64,000 bases of DNA from an uncultured Spartobacteria bacterium. Lineage in GTDB: Bacteria > Verrucomicrobiota > Verrucomicrobiia > Chthoniobacterales > Chthoniobacteraceae. The stretch is from the NCBI GenBank assembly GCA_903919125.1, contig CAIXGS010000076.1, forward strand, positions 248,001 to 312,000, written 5' to 3'. Position 1 is the first letter of the stretch. The number at the start of each line of letters is the position of its first letter. A model generated the notes under the pieces. The model was not told where the DNA came from. It searched no databases and saw only the letters and a program-made list of their open reading frames with translations. Shown here piece after piece: positions 35,247-44,940 of the stretch. Both the position numbers and the translations under genes were made by a program.

Positions 35247-36289
35247 ACTCCGCTACGACCGAAAATCACGATCGTCGCAGTCAGCGCCGAAAGCTGATTG
35301 TCTCCATACTCGCAGCCAGCCTCGCGATTCACGCAGGCGCGGCGCTTCTAGCCGGCGCATGGATCGTTGCGCGCCATTTTTCGACGACGGCACAAAAGAT
35401 TGAACCCGTACTCAAAGCCGTCCCGCCAGCTCCGCCTCCCGTGACCGAACGCGAGCAACGACTCAATGCAGCGGCACTAGAAGGCGGCCCAGCAAAATCC
35501 ACAGCCGCCAACCGACTGCAGAGCGCAAGGCTTGCTCCGATCGCCCTGCCGGCACTTCCCAAATTGCCCAACGCCCCCGTGCTGCCGCTTAACGCAGCCG
35601 ATCTTTCGGCAACATCCATCCTTTCCAACGCATTCAACGATGCCGAGGGAAACGGCGCCGGTATCGGCAAGGGCGCCAACGGATCAGGAGCCGGGCCGGG
35701 AGTCAATTTTCTGGGCGTTCAAACCAATGCCAAACGCATCGTGCTCATGTACGACGTCTCTAAAACCGTCGCCAACGCAGCAGCTAAAGTCCGTGTTCCC
35801 ATGGAAAGCATACGCACCGAGACGGAACGCCTCATCACAGGGCTGAGTGTGAACACCCGCTTCACTATGGTGGAATTCGCTAGAAACTACGCGTTTTTCA
35901 AACCCGAACTCGTCTCATCCACGACAACCAACCGAACCGCCGCAACCCAATGGCTCGCAAATTACTTCGCCACCACAGGAACCATTCCCCATGGCGTACC
36001 CGGCTTGGTCTCGGGCAGTCCCGGCTTTCTGGTCACTCTCGAAGCCGTATTCAAACTGCTTCCAGATGCCGTTTTCATTCTCTCAGATGGCAGTATGCAA
36101 AGAGGAACCGGTACTAACTCCACCATTCCCCTGCCTGAAATTGAAAAAACGCTTTCCGAGCTTCAAGCCACGCTCCCTCAAAAAGCAAAAATCTACTTTA
36201 TCGGAGTAGGAACCAGCCCCGAAACCGAACACGGGTTGCGCCGTTTGCTCGCAAATACCGGGGGCACTTTTTCCGTCTTGAAACCGTAG
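35243..36289 (+). CDS. membrane-anchored VWA-like protein closing the Exb operon
   Basis: 348 residues starting at TTG 35243, which overlaps the exbD stop (TTGA). It has a TonB-like N-terminal anchor (KLIVSILAASLAIHAGAALL, residues 17-36), a Pro/Ala-rich periplasmic linker (PPAPPPVTEREQR) and a Gly-rich stretch (GNGAGIGKGANGSGAGPG). A von Willebrand A-like domain follows from about 160: RIVLMYDVSKTV carries a D-x-S-x-T version of the MIDAS motif, then FTMVEFARNYAFF and AVFILSDGSMQRGTGT. It is positioned where TonB or TolA would be, so it may be what the ExbBD motor acts on. Confidence 0.8.
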   Translation: MNSATTENHDRRSQRRKLIVSILAASLAIHAGAALLAGAWIVARHFSTTAQKIEPVLKAVPPAPPPVTEREQRLNAAALEGGPAKSTAANRLQSARLAPIALPALPKLPNAPVLPLNAADLSATSILSNAFNDAEGNGAGIGKGANGSGAGPGVNFLGVQTNAKRIVLMYDVSKTVANAAAKVRVPMESIRTETERLITGLSVNTRFTMVEFARNYAFFKPELVSSTTTNRTAATQWLANYFATTGTIPHGVPGLVSGSPGFLVTLEAVFKLLPDAVFILSDGSMQRGTGTNSTIPLPEIEKTLSELQATLPQKAKIYFIGVGTSPETEHGLRRLLANTGGTFSVLKP

Positions 36290-36318
36290 ACGATGGGCTC
36301 GCTGCCGTTCCCTAACCA

Positions 36319-37596
36319 TTAAAGAAAAATCGAAATCGCATGAATGAGCACCCCCACAAGCCCGCCAATTAAAGTGCCGTTTATCCGAATAAACTGCAAA
36401 TCTGCCCCCACTTCCAATTCCAACTTTTCACTCATTTCACGCCCGTCCCAAGCCGCCATCCTCTCTTCAATCATGTGCCCAAAGCTGTGCCTGTGTTTTT
36501 CCACAATTCCCGCTAACGCACTGCGCAGCCATACATTGAGCCTGTCCATAAAAGCGGGGTCTTCTTCAATCGTCGCCACCCCCTCAAAAAGCATCTTCTC
36601 TACTTTCTCCTGCAAGCCGGAATCAGGCCGAGCCGCCTTTTCCAGCCAAAGCCGGATTTCCGCCCAAATGTTGGCAGCGTAACTGCGCACCCCTGCATTC
36701 GAAAGTAGCTCGCGCTTCAACTCCTCCCCCTTCGCCGCATACTCCGGCGACGTCTTGAGCTCCGCCACCAACTGCGCCACCCGCGCAGCGAAGCGTCTCC
36801 GTACCGGATGCTCCCTGTCAGTTCCAGCAGAACGCAAAAGCTCCTGCACCTTCCCAATTAGCTTGTCCGCAATCCACTCGGCGATCGGCTCCTTAAACCC
36901 TTTGAGCGAAATCCCCAAAACGTCTTCAGGCAAAGGCACCTCCTTCTCAATACTCTGCTGAATCGCCTGTTGGTGCTCCGCAATAAGACGCCCCGCCTGC
37001 TGAAGCACCTCATCCAAGAGGACCTCGTGCTTCCCCCCAGCCGTGAGGATTTCCAAAATCCGCCCTCCCAGAGGCGCTATGGGCAAAGCATAAATCTGGC
37101 GTTCCAACTGGGCTTGAATCAATCCGGACATCTCCTCGTGATTCAATGACTGCACAAGACGAGGCACCATCCGGCACAGATTTTCTGCGAGAATCGGCGC
37201 CGCGCTTTTCACCCATCCCAACCCCAAAACCACAAGATTCATTTGCCCCAAACGTTTTCGTACAACCTCCTCACTCAAAAAGTTTTCCACTACAAAAGTC
37301 CCCAGAGTTTTGGCAATCTCGTTCTTGCGCGTTGGCAGGATTGCCGTATGAGGAATGGGCAAGCCGAATGGATGCCGAAACAAGGCGACGACGGCGAACC
37401 AGTCCGCGAGCGCGCCCACCATGGCTGCCTCCGCAAACGCCTGCAGCCAACTCAAGGCGGGCACCGCCGGTTGCCCCAGTCGCGCCACGAAGAAAAGTGC
37501 GACCATCAACAAGAAGAGAGCCGAAGCCACGGCCTTCGTCCGCGAAAGACGCCGTTGTTTGGCAACCACGAAAGAAGAAGGCGAAACGTCATTCAT
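36319..37596 (-). CDS. DUF445 family membrane protein
   Basis: 425 residues from the ATG at 37596 (MNDVSPSSF); the frame upstream to 37692 is not supported. There is an N-terminal membrane helix (AVASALFLLMVALFFVARL), then the DUF445 hallmark AMVGALADWFAVVALFRHP followed by GLPIPHTAILPTRKNEIAKT. A long amphipathic helical middle follows, and the C-terminal helix LIGGLVGVLIHAISIFL anchors it again. The family is related to E. coli YjiN and B. subtilis YheB; function unknown. It lies downstream of the potassium channel gene on the same strand and converges with the Exb operon. Confidence 0.9.
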   Translation of the reverse strand: MNDVSPSSFVVAKQRRLSRTKAVASALFLLMVALFFVARLGQPAVPALSWLQAFAEAAMVGALADWFAVVALFRHPFGLPIPHTAILPTRKNEIAKTLGTFVVENFLSEEVVRKRLGQMNLVVLGLGWVKSAAPILAENLCRMVPRLVQSLNHEEMSGLIQAQLERQIYALPIAPLGGRILEILTAGGKHEVLLDEVLQQAGRLIAEHQQAIQQSIEKEVPLPEDVLGISLKGFKEPIAEWIADKLIGKVQELLRSAGTDREHPVRRRFAARVAQLVAELKTSPEYAAKGEELKRELLSNAGVRSYAANIWAEIRLWLEKAARPDSGLQEKVEKMLFEGVATIEEDPAFMDRLNVWLRSALAGIVEKHRHSFGHMIEERMAAWDGREMSEKLELEVGADLQFIRINGTLIGGLVGVLIHAISIFL

Positions 37597-37759
37597 GGTA
37601 TAATCAGGAGCGAACTCACTGCAGTATAACACAACTGCAGCATTCGCAATCTGCGAAGAAATAGCTCCCACCCGCACCAAAGTCCCGCCCAACCGTTGGA
37701 AAGGCGCTCAAAAAGTTCGCTTCCCTTTCTGAGTGCTTCGAGCAAACCGCCGCTTTCCG

Positions 37760-38785
37760 CTAACGCTTACCGTGGAGGCGAGCCTGAAATTCCTCGTCGC
37801 TCATCGCCAATAACTCGTCGTAATGAGCTCCCTTAATCAGTTCGATTTCCAACATGGTTTTCACCAAAGCCTCTCTTGTCGGCCGACTGTCCATCTGTTC
37901 ACCAAAAAGCAAAACCATTAACGTCTTTCCAACTATATTCATCAAAATACCAAATAAAACCAACCCCAGTAACATTGTGAATCCAGCTAAAAAACGCCCC
38001 CCAAAAGTCACGGGATACATATCCCCGTAACCAGTTGTCGTCAGCGTTACGATACACCACCACATCGCAGCAGGTATCGACGTGAAAAATTGTTTGTCGG
38101 TCGGGATGGGATTTCCCCCAACAGGATCCTGTGGCACAAACTTACGGTCTGCTTCAGGAAGATCCTTGGAAGCTGGGTCCGCTGCCAATTTTGCATCCAA
38201 ATCTTTCTGGCCTTGCTCTATCGCATCCTTCGTATAATAGCCGCCTTCCACGTAGTACATCAGGGTGCTGGAAATCATCATCACTGAGAATAGCGCGATC
38301 AAATAGATCCTGAGATTTGCAATGATTGGATTCGAGTTCTCAATTTTAGCTTTGTTGGTTATATCCATTAAAGCGACTCGGGCCATTTTCAGAACTCGAA
38401 GTACCCTCACTACACGCAGCAAACGAAACACCTTCGCACCCTGTAGTGCGGTGAGGTTTAATATCATTAAATAACTTGGGAGAATCGAAATGAGATCGAC
38501 TATTCCCCAAAAGCTAAAAATATAGCGGATTCGATTTCCAGAAAAATAAAAGTTAGCGATGTAATCCAAGGTAAAGAAGAACACAGCCACAATCTCCACC
38601 ATCCAAAACAAACTAGGATTTTTCGATGCGAATGGTTCCACAGTTTCCATCGCCATCGACAAGCAAGAACCAAAAATCAGAAGGTTAAGGAACCCCTGCC
38701 AACGCAAGAACAGAGGATGACTTGGATCCGTGAACATTTCACGCAGGATGTGCTCTTTGGTAGGGGTAATTTCTTTAGTAGTCAT
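37760..38785 (-). CDS. voltage-gated-type potassium channel
   Basis: 341 residues from the ATG at 38785; an AGGAG site 11 bp upstream supports it over the in-frame TTG at 38803. It is a six-helix Kv-like subunit. S1-S3 have Glu/Asp pairs (FFFTLDYIANFYF). S4 has arginine every third residue (RLLRVVRVLRVLKMAR, about 120-135). S5 follows, then a charged turret of about 55 residues, and the pore with selectivity filter TTTGYGDMYP (about 260). S6 is LAGFTMLLGLVLFGILMNIV. A short cytoplasmic tail ends the protein. The long polar S5-pore linker is unusual. K+ specificity follows from TxGYGD. Confidence 0.92.
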   Translation of the reverse strand: MTTKEITPTKEHILREMFTDPSHPLFLRWQGFLNLLIFGSCLSMAMETVEPFASKNPSLFWMVEIVAVFFFTLDYIANFYFSGNRIRYIFSFWGIVDLISILPSYLMILNLTALQGAKVFRLLRVVRVLRVLKMARVALMDITNKAKIENSNPIIANLRIYLIALFSVMMISSTLMYYVEGGYYTKDAIEQGQKDLDAKLAADPASKDLPEADRKFVPQDPVGGNPIPTDKQFFTSIPAAMWWCIVTLTTTGYGDMYPVTFGGRFLAGFTMLLGLVLFGILMNIVGKTLMVLLFGEQMDSRPTREALVKTMLEIELIKGAHYDELLAMSDEEFQARLHGKR

Positions 38786-39061
38786 CTTTACGGAACTCCT
38801 CAACAGGGGGTGGTTGAATCACCCGAGCACGTAGCAATCATTGTGCCATTTGCTTAAATCACAACCGTGATAATGGCGCAAAACACTAATCCTTATGCCT
38901 TTAGCGAAACACCTAGTTCATTGCGGCGAAATCGCTATGAAGAGATTCATGTGATTCAGACAACCCGAGCACGCCCAGAGCTCGGTTCGGTTCAGTATTG
39001 TGAGCCCTAGAAAGCCCAACTCACAGTCCAATAGAAAGATGAGTTACCCCCGCATCTGTTA
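38786..39061. other. AT-richer intergenic stretch, no gene seen
   Basis: The gap between the divergent potassium channel and glycosyltransferase genes (to 39219) is the longest in the window. Apart from the small frame at 39062-39226, I see no convincing ORF, RNA gene or clear promoter pair. A TTGACT at 39089-39094 could be a -35 element, but no good -10 follows at the right spacing. Base composition drops here and stays lower through the glycosyltransferase gene. Confidence 0.6.
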
Positions 39062-39226
39062 ATGCAGACGACTTACCTGTTGACTATGGAAAATTTGAAC
39101 TACACCCTCGACTTTATGCCTGCTGGAGAAGCGATCCCAAAAGTTGCCCACGGATCTACAATAAGCGTGTACAAATTGGCAAATAACGATGGCGGTAATT
39201 ATTCAAACTGCGCGAAACATGAATAG
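39062..39226 (+). CDS. possible small protein ahead of the glycosyltransferase gene
   Basis: A 54-codon ATG frame ends in ATGAATAG, so its stop lies 8 bp inside the next gene, a translational-coupling arrangement. The peptide looks protein-like: TMENLNYTLDFMPAGEAIPK, then VAHGSTISVYKLANNDGGNY. An alternative Met is at 39086. It resembles no family I know. It may be a genuine leader or small protein, or a chance frame in an AT-richer region. Confidence 0.35.
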   Translation: MQTTYLLTMENLNYTLDFMPAGEAIPKVAHGSTISVYKLANNDGGNYSNCAKHE

Positions 39227-40739
39227 CGAGAAAACCAATTACTGGCTGTCCGTATGCATTCCAACTTTTAATCGCTCTCAGTATTTACGACTGACACTGG
39301 AGAGCATTACAAACCAGGAACTGTTTCAGAACAGTGATGAAATAGAAATCGTCATCTCGGACAACTGCTCAAGCGACGATACTCAGTCCGTTGCAGAGCA
39401 ATTTCAAACGCTCTACCCAGAAAAAATATCCTACTATCGCCAGGTTAAAAATCTGGGGGAGGCAAACTTTGAGTATGTGCTCTCTAAGGGTTCCGGTCGT
39501 TTTCTAAAGCTCCACAATGACACACTGCCCTTTAGGAATGGCGCCCTCGCTGAGTTCATAAAAGTGATTAAAGCCACGGTGAATGAAAAGCCGGTGCTCT
39601 TTTTCACTAATGGGCCGAGACATTCGGGTAATTCCATTGGTGTTTGTAATAACCTTGACGAATTCGTTAAAAGCGTTTCGTTCATATCCACGTGGATCGG
39701 TGCATTCGGAATTTGGCGCGATCAGTTTCACGCGTTACCCGATTTTTTACGCAGGATCGACCTTCACTTAGTACAGACCGACACATTGTTCAGGTTGATG
39801 GCCGAGGGGCGCCGAGCCATCGTCCTCTACGAAAACTATTTCACTAGCTACGCGGTCCAGAAGGGTGGGTATAACATTGCGGAGGTTTTTGGTAAAAATT
39901 ATCTGACACTCCTCAAAGAACAGGTTTCGGCGGGCAAACTTACGAGTCAGACCTTTGAAGCTGAAAAGAAGGAGGTCTTTTTAAAGCACATCGTTCCATA
40001 CCTTTTTCACGATAGCTCTCATAATTTCGATAAGTCAGCATTCTTTGTGCATATGCAGGACTACTTGCACGATGACTATTTTTATGACGTCGTGGAGAAG
40101 CAAATCTTCAAGAAACCTGCGGAACCCACCATGCCAACTCCCGCCCGTGACTTCCCCGCTGAATGGCGAGCTATCAATGCTCACAACGAAACGACCATCA
40201 CAAAGGTTGTTGGCAATCTGGATCCCAACAAAGTCAAAGTTGGTAGAAAAACCTACGGCGGCCTGACCATTTACGGCTTTGATCTCAAAGCGGAAAGTCT
40301 AAGCATCGGCAATTTTGTATCCATTGCCCATGAAGTAACTTTCTTGCTCGGAGGAAACCATAGTTTCCACGGACTTTCGTCTTACCCATTCAAGGCACAA
40401 TATTTTGGAGAAATGGAGGCCCGGACCAAGGGACCAATCGTCGTTTGTGATGATGTCTGGATCGGTCACGGCTGCACAATATTATCGGGCGTTACAATAG
40501 GCCAAGGTGCAATTCTCGGCGCGGGGAGTATTATTACTAAGGATGTTGCGCCCTACAGCATCGTGGGTGGGAATCCTGCCAAACTCATAAAGTACAGGTT
40601 TGAGCAGGCGGTCATCGATCGATTACTGACATTTGACTTCTCCAAACTCAGCGATGAAAAGATTCTTGCATTGCATCAAACATTTTATGAACCGCTTACT
40701 GCGGAGAACGTAAATATTGTTCTTGCTCGGTTCGAATGA
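39219..40739 (+). CDS. fusion of family 2 glycosyltransferase and hexapeptide acetyltransferase
   Basis: 506 residues from the ATG at 39219 (39189 also possible). N-terminal GT-A domain of GT2 type: LSVCIPTFNRSQYLRLTLES, then IVISDNCSSDDT. The usual D-x-D site reads LKLHNDTLPF, so it is altered. After a linker near residue 310, a left-handed beta-helix acyltransferase of the CatB/xenobiotic type runs from about 355: SIGNFVSIAHEVTFLLGGNH (with the catalytic-type His), then VVCDDVWIGHGCTILSGVTI and DVAPYSIVGGNPAKLIKYRF. It probably transfers a sugar and acetylates a glycan. AT-richer than its neighbours and without other glycan genes nearby, so possibly acquired. Confidence 0.88.
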   Translation: MNSEKTNYWLSVCIPTFNRSQYLRLTLESITNQELFQNSDEIEIVISDNCSSDDTQSVAEQFQTLYPEKISYYRQVKNLGEANFEYVLSKGSGRFLKLHNDTLPFRNGALAEFIKVIKATVNEKPVLFFTNGPRHSGNSIGVCNNLDEFVKSVSFISTWIGAFGIWRDQFHALPDFLRRIDLHLVQTDTLFRLMAEGRRAIVLYENYFTSYAVQKGGYNIAEVFGKNYLTLLKEQVSAGKLTSQTFEAEKKEVFLKHIVPYLFHDSSHNFDKSAFFVHMQDYLHDDYFYDVVEKQIFKKPAEPTMPTPARDFPAEWRAINAHNETTITKVVGNLDPNKVKVGRKTYGGLTIYGFDLKAESLSIGNFVSIAHEVTFLLGGNHSFHGLSSYPFKAQYFGEMEARTKGPIVVCDDVWIGHGCTILSGVTIGQGAILGAGSIITKDVAPYSIVGGNPAKLIKYRFEQAVIDRLLTFDFSKLSDEKILALHQTFYEPLTAENVNIVLARFE

Positions 40740-40780
40740 GTTTAGGTGTCTGTAGATCCAACCAAACAGAGAGTCCCCTC

Positions 40781-41959
40781 TTACTTCAACATCCAGCGGG
40801 CCTGACGCAAAACTGCAAGTTTTGGCTCCAGCATGCTTTCGTACCACACGGTCAGGAGCGAACCATCGCCCAGTTCCACCGTGCTGGGATAGCCGAGGTC
40901 TCCCTGAATGCCGTCTTCGGAGATACTCATCGCTTCGCCCCAAGTCTGACCATCGTCGATGCTCAATCGAGCTTGGTTTCCAAAAGGCGAACGGCGATGC
41001 CCGTAAGTCATTAACAGCCGCCCGTCGCGAAGTTTCAATAGATGTGAAGGAAGGCCCCACACGCCAATGGAGTGCGGTTCGCTCCACGTTTTTCCTCCAT
41101 CTGTAGACTCAGTTTGCAAGGTCTCTCCTGAATTGGCGTTTTTACCCTGATTGCGGATCTGGACGAGCAGCTTGCCGTTACTCGCTTCGATTGCGTGTAA
41201 TTCATGGTAGCCTTCTTTGAAGGCATCCCCATTGCGTGTGGGAATTTCTGCCAACCATTGCCAAGTAAGGCCGTCATCCTTGGATTCGCAAACACCGATT
41301 TTCTGGTCGCTCCAAAGCTTTTTCCCAGCGTAAAGAAGGCGACCGTTGCTCAATTGAAGCGGGCCGTGCGGACTGTTGACGATGGTCGGCAGACGCGCGG
41401 ACCAAGTTTTGCCGCCATCGGTGGAGCGGATCAACCACTCGCCAACATCAGCTTGACGCTCTTCGTCGGTTAAGCGCGCTTCGCAAGCCTTCCACCGGGC
41501 GAGTCGCTCTGGCGGCAGGTTGGCCCTCTCTAAAATGGGCTTGTAAGCAAGCGAGGTGAACGTGGTGACCAGCAGCGTTCCCTTGACGGTTTCCATCACT
41601 CCGGAATCCCGATCATCCGTGGCACTGTCGAGCAGCACGCGCGGCCAGGTCCACGTCTCGCCGTTATCACGGGAGGTCATTGAGTGAACTTGTCCAAAGG
41701 GGCAAATGTGATTCTCACGCCCCCCTGACCAAGTCAACCACAGCTCTCCGTTGGCCCTGCGCGCAATGGTAGGCCAACCGTTGTAATACTGAGGCTGCTT
41801 ACTGATCACTTTGGTCTCAAGAATAGTTGCCTTTGGGGAGCCTTGGACAAAAGACGGAAACCCAGCAATCGCAGCGCCGGTGCAAGCGCCCGCCACTTGC
41901 AAAAAAGTACGGCGAGACTGGGGTTTATCTAAAGTGGGAGGCTGTGGGGGGAATAACAT
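40781..41959 (-). CDS. exported sialidase-like BNR-repeat protein
   Basis: 392 residues with a twin-arginine-type signal (QSRRTFLQVAGACTGAAIAG). The beta-propeller carries repeated Asp-box motifs S-x-D-x-G-x-T-W: SRDNGETW, STDGGKTW (twice), SKDDGLTW and SIDDGQTW. An Arg-rich start (RRANGELWLTWSGGRENH) and FKEGYHELHAIEASNGKLLV fit GH33-like or unclassified exo-sialidase-like proteins. A sialic acid substrate is not shown; related proteins act on other glycans. It is 94 bp downstream of the xylonate dehydratase gene, probably the same transcript. Confidence 0.85.
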   Translation of the reverse strand: MLFPPQPPTLDKPQSRRTFLQVAGACTGAAIAGFPSFVQGSPKATILETKVISKQPQYYNGWPTIARRANGELWLTWSGGRENHICPFGQVHSMTSRDNGETWTWPRVLLDSATDDRDSGVMETVKGTLLVTTFTSLAYKPILERANLPPERLARWKACEARLTDEERQADVGEWLIRSTDGGKTWSARLPTIVNSPHGPLQLSNGRLLYAGKKLWSDQKIGVCESKDDGLTWQWLAEIPTRNGDAFKEGYHELHAIEASNGKLLVQIRNQGKNANSGETLQTESTDGGKTWSEPHSIGVWGLPSHLLKLRDGRLLMTYGHRRSPFGNQARLSIDDGQTWGEAMSISEDGIQGDLGYPSTVELGDGSLLTVWYESMLEPKLAVLRQARWMLK

Positions 41960-42053
41960 AAATACAGATCTAGTTCAGAGGGATGGGCACTGCAATTCAA
42001 CGGCTTTCGGCGCCTTTAAATATAGTTCAAAGGGCAAAGAATTCTGGCGCTCG

Positions 42054-43997
42054 CTAGCGACTTTTGAGTGCGGCGAGGATTGCATCCACGTCGTAAACAC
42101 ATCCGCCCCACGTACCGCCACTAACCTGTTGAAGGGCAGCCCAAAGGCGGGTGTCCTCAGGCAAATTAGAATGCGGCGCGAGGGCGGGATTGGGAGCGCG
42201 GGATTCCAAAAGACGGGCCCCGTCTTCCGCTGAAAAACGCAGAGTGCCTTCGCCTACCAGATTCAGGGTGCCAGTCATGTTGAGTCGGTCGATAGAAATC
42301 CTGATCCAATCGCCTTCGCGCACCTTGCCAATGGGGCCGCCCGCCAAAGCCTCCGGTCCAAGATGCCCTATGCAAGCGCCTGTAGAGACGCCTGAAAAGC
42401 GGGCGTCTGTGATCAGGGCCACATGCTTGCCAAAAGGCAGATGCTTGAGAGAAGAAGTGATTTGGTAAGTCTCTTCCATGCCTGTGCCCATGGGGCCGAC
42501 GCCGGCCAAAACCATCACGTCGCCCGCCTGAATACGCCCTTCACGAACGGCGGCTATGGCGCTCGCCTCGCTCACAAACACACGCGCTGGGCCTTCCTTG
42601 CGATAGACCCCGTCAGCGTCCACAACACTCGGGTCGATTGCTGTACTTTTAATCACAGAACCCTCCGGAGCAAGGTTGCCCACGGGAAACACCATGGTGC
42701 TGGTGAGGCCCCGCGCACGCGCCAGATCCGGTGACATGATCACGTCATCCGGCTCCACCCCATCCAGTTTTTTGAGCAAGGCGCGGAATCTAATTCGGCG
42801 CTCGGAGGATTCCCAATGATCGAGATTTTCATCTAACGTTAGCCCGGTAACAGTGAGCACCGAAGTATCCAACAGTCCCATAGCGCGCAAATGCAGCATG
42901 ACCTCGGGGACGCCACCAGCGAGAAATGCTCGGACTGTTGGATGAAATTTTGGGCCATTAGGAAGCACATCCACAAGCCGAGGCACCTGACGATTAACCT
43001 CGATCCAATCGGCGACAGTCGGCCTCGGAAGGCCCGCGCTGTGGGCGATTGCGGGAATGTGGAGAAGCAAGTTGGTGGAACCGCCGAAGGCAGCGTGCAC
43101 AGTCATTGCATTGCGGACGCTCGCCGACGTAAGGATGTGACGCATGGTCAACCCACGCGACTCCAAGTTTGCGACGGCGCGGGCGGCCTGCGTGGCGAGG
43201 TCCGTCCATACGGGCTGCCCCGAGGGAGCGAGCGCCGAGTGCGGCAACGCCATTCCCAGCGCTTCGGCAACGACCTGCGAGGTGGCCGCCGTCCCCAAAA
43301 ACTGGCAACCGCCCCCCGGCGAACCACAAGCGCGGCACCCCAGTTCCGCTGCCTCGGACAAAGTGAGCAGGCCGCGCGAAAACCGAGCGCCAATGGTCTG
43401 CACCGCTCCAGCGTCCTCTCCGACACTGGGAGGCAGGGTGACGCCGCCGGGCACCAGCACGCACGGAAGGTCGTGCATTGCGGCAAGAGCCATCATCATG
43501 GCAGGGAGCCCCTTATCGCACGTAGCGATCCCAATCACACCCGCCCGCCGAGGCAGCGAACGGATCAGGCGCCGGAACACCAGCGACGAGTCGTTGCGGA
43601 ACGGCAAACTGTCGAACATCCCTGTGGTACCTTGAGTGCGACCGTCGCAGGGATCCGAACAGTAGGCGGCAAACGGCAAAAAGCCCTGACGGCGAATTTC
43701 GTCGGCAGCCTCTTTCACCAGCAGCCCGATTTCCCAATGGCCAGTGTGATATCCCAGCGCCACGGGTTTACCGTCCGGTGCGCGCAGTCCGCCTTGGGTG
43801 CTAAGAATGAGAAAAGACTTGGCAGCGACGCCGGCGGGATCCCAGCCCATACCAGCGTTTTGGGTTAAGCCGAAAATGTCGCCACTCGGGCTTTGGCTCA
43901 GTAGATCTTCAGTCAAGGGCAAGGCGCCCGCCGGCCCGGGGGAATGGGTGCGAATTTCATAGATGGACTCTTTGGAAGGCGCTGGGGTGTCGGACAT
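42054..43997 (-). CDS. D-xylonate dehydratase, YjhG/YagF type
   Basis: 647 residues from the ATG at 43997; the frame opens at 44030. It belongs to the IlvD/Edd Fe-S dehydratases and most closely to the long YjhG/YagF branch, known to dehydrate D-xylonate to 2-dehydro-3-deoxy-xylonate. Seen: [20 protein letters not shown] (cluster Cys), [18 protein letters not shown] (second Cys), [20 protein letters not shown] (third) and the C-terminal [20 protein letters not shown]. It is divergent from the FAH and aldehyde dehydrogenase genes, with only 100 bp between starts. Confidence 0.9.
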   Translation of the reverse strand: MSDTPAPSKESIYEIRTHSPGPAGALPLTEDLLSQSPSGDIFGLTQNAGMGWDPAGVAAKSFLILSTQGGLRAPDGKPVALGYHTGHWEIGLLVKEAADEIRRQGFLPFAAYCSDPCDGRTQGTTGMFDSLPFRNDSSLVFRRLIRSLPRRAGVIGIATCDKGLPAMMMALAAMHDLPCVLVPGGVTLPPSVGEDAGAVQTIGARFSRGLLTLSEAAELGCRACGSPGGGCQFLGTAATSQVVAEALGMALPHSALAPSGQPVWTDLATQAARAVANLESRGLTMRHILTSASVRNAMTVHAAFGGSTNLLLHIPAIAHSAGLPRPTVADWIEVNRQVPRLVDVLPNGPKFHPTVRAFLAGGVPEVMLHLRAMGLLDTSVLTVTGLTLDENLDHWESSERRIRFRALLKKLDGVEPDDVIMSPDLARARGLTSTMVFPVGNLAPEGSVIKSTAIDPSVVDADGVYRKEGPARVFVSEASAIAAVREGRIQAGDVMVLAGVGPMGTGMEETYQITSSLKHLPFGKHVALITDARFSGVSTGACIGHLGPEALAGGPIGKVREGDWIRISIDRLNMTGTLNLVGEGTLRFSAEDGARLLESRAPNPALAPHSNLPEDTRLWAALQQVSGGTWGGCVYDVDAILAALKSR

Positions 43998-44097
43998 GGG
44001 ATCACAACTTAGACAGAAAAGCTTGAACATGACGACTCTATGTTTGGAAGCTACCTTCGCGCTTCACCTTTGATCCTGTTCGAGTTCAATGTAGGGA

Positions 44098-44928
44098 ATG
44101 ACTGCCTCCATCACCGTGTATTGTTGCTCCACCGGCCTTGTCGCCCAGCGCGGCGGAGATTGGTTCGCACTCGCTGAACCCCATCTGGACGTGCTGTTTC
44201 AACAACCTGACCCGGCTCAATGGCTCGCGGCGGCCCTTGCGGGAGCAACGCCCACTGGTGCTCCCTCCAACTTCCACGCGCCCATTCAAAGTCAGGAAGT
44301 TTGGGCCGCAGGCGTGACCTATCTGCGTTCACGCGATGCCCGCATCGAGGAGTCCAAAGACGCGGGCGGCGGCACTTTTTACGACAGGGTTTATGATGCC
44401 GATCGACCAGAAATTTTCTTCAAAGCAACCCCGCATCGGGTTTTCGGCACGGGCGCCACATTACGGCTGCGAAAGGACTCCAAGTGGAACGTGCCAGAAC
44501 CGGAATTGGCGCTGGCAATCAACGTGGATGGAAAAATCTTCGGCTACTCGGTGGGCAACGATCTCAGTTCTAGGGATATCGAAGGGGAAAATCCGCTGTA
44601 CCTTCCCCAAGCAAAAGTCTGGAGCCACTGCTGCGGCCTCGGGCCCGGGCTTGTAGTTTGCCCGCCCCTCGCTCCCGAAACGCCCATCGCCCTCTCCATC
44701 CTGCGCGCCGGAGCAGTCGTCTTCGATGGAGGCACCGCCCTCTCTCAAATGAAGCGCACCCCAGCAGAGCTCGCGGAATGGCTATGGCGAGACAACAGCT
44801 TCCCCGCAGGTTGCTACTTACTCACAGGCACCGGACTGGTTCCTCCAAACGAATTCACACTCGCCTCAGGTGATGAGGTGCGCATCTCCATCGGCACCCT
44901 CGGCTGCCTCGTCAACCATATCGCCTAA
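44098..44928 (+). CDS. FAH-family 2-keto-3-deoxy-acid dehydratase (probable)
   Basis: 276 residues of the fumarylacetoacetate hydrolase superfamily. Seen: [40 protein letters not shown], the metal-binding acid in [15 protein letters not shown], and [20 protein letters not shown]. The last matches FAH members that dehydrate 2-keto-3-deoxy-pentonates to 2-oxoglutarate semialdehyde. The context makes this the likely reaction: xylonate dehydratase divergent upstream, semialdehyde dehydrogenase 12 bp downstream. It is much shorter than Caulobacter XylX, so the exact substrate remains inference. Confidence 0.85.
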   Translation: MTASITVYCCSTGLVAQRGGDWFALAEPHLDVLFQQPDPAQWLAAALAGATPTGAPSNFHAPIQSQEVWAAGVTYLRSRDARIEESKDAGGGTFYDRVYDADRPEIFFKATPHRVFGTGATLRLRKDSKWNVPEPELALAINVDGKIFGYSVGNDLSSRDIEGENPLYLPQAKVWSHCCGLGPGLVVCPPLAPETPIALSILRAGAVVFDGGTALSQMKRTPAELAEWLWRDNSFPAGCYLLTGTGLVPPNEFTLASGDEVRISIGTLGCLVNHIA

Positions 44929-44940
44929 ACCTCCCATATC

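Noticed and set aside
37623-37649. TTGCGA...TATACT promoter-like pair upstream of the DUF445 gene
   Set aside because: The spacer is only 15 bp and no further support was seen.
42891-43868. 325-codon plus-strand frame opposite the xylonate dehydratase
   Set aside because: It runs antisense to conserved Fe-S dehydratase motifs, and its product is His/Arg/Gly-rich, as expected from a GC-rich shadow frame.
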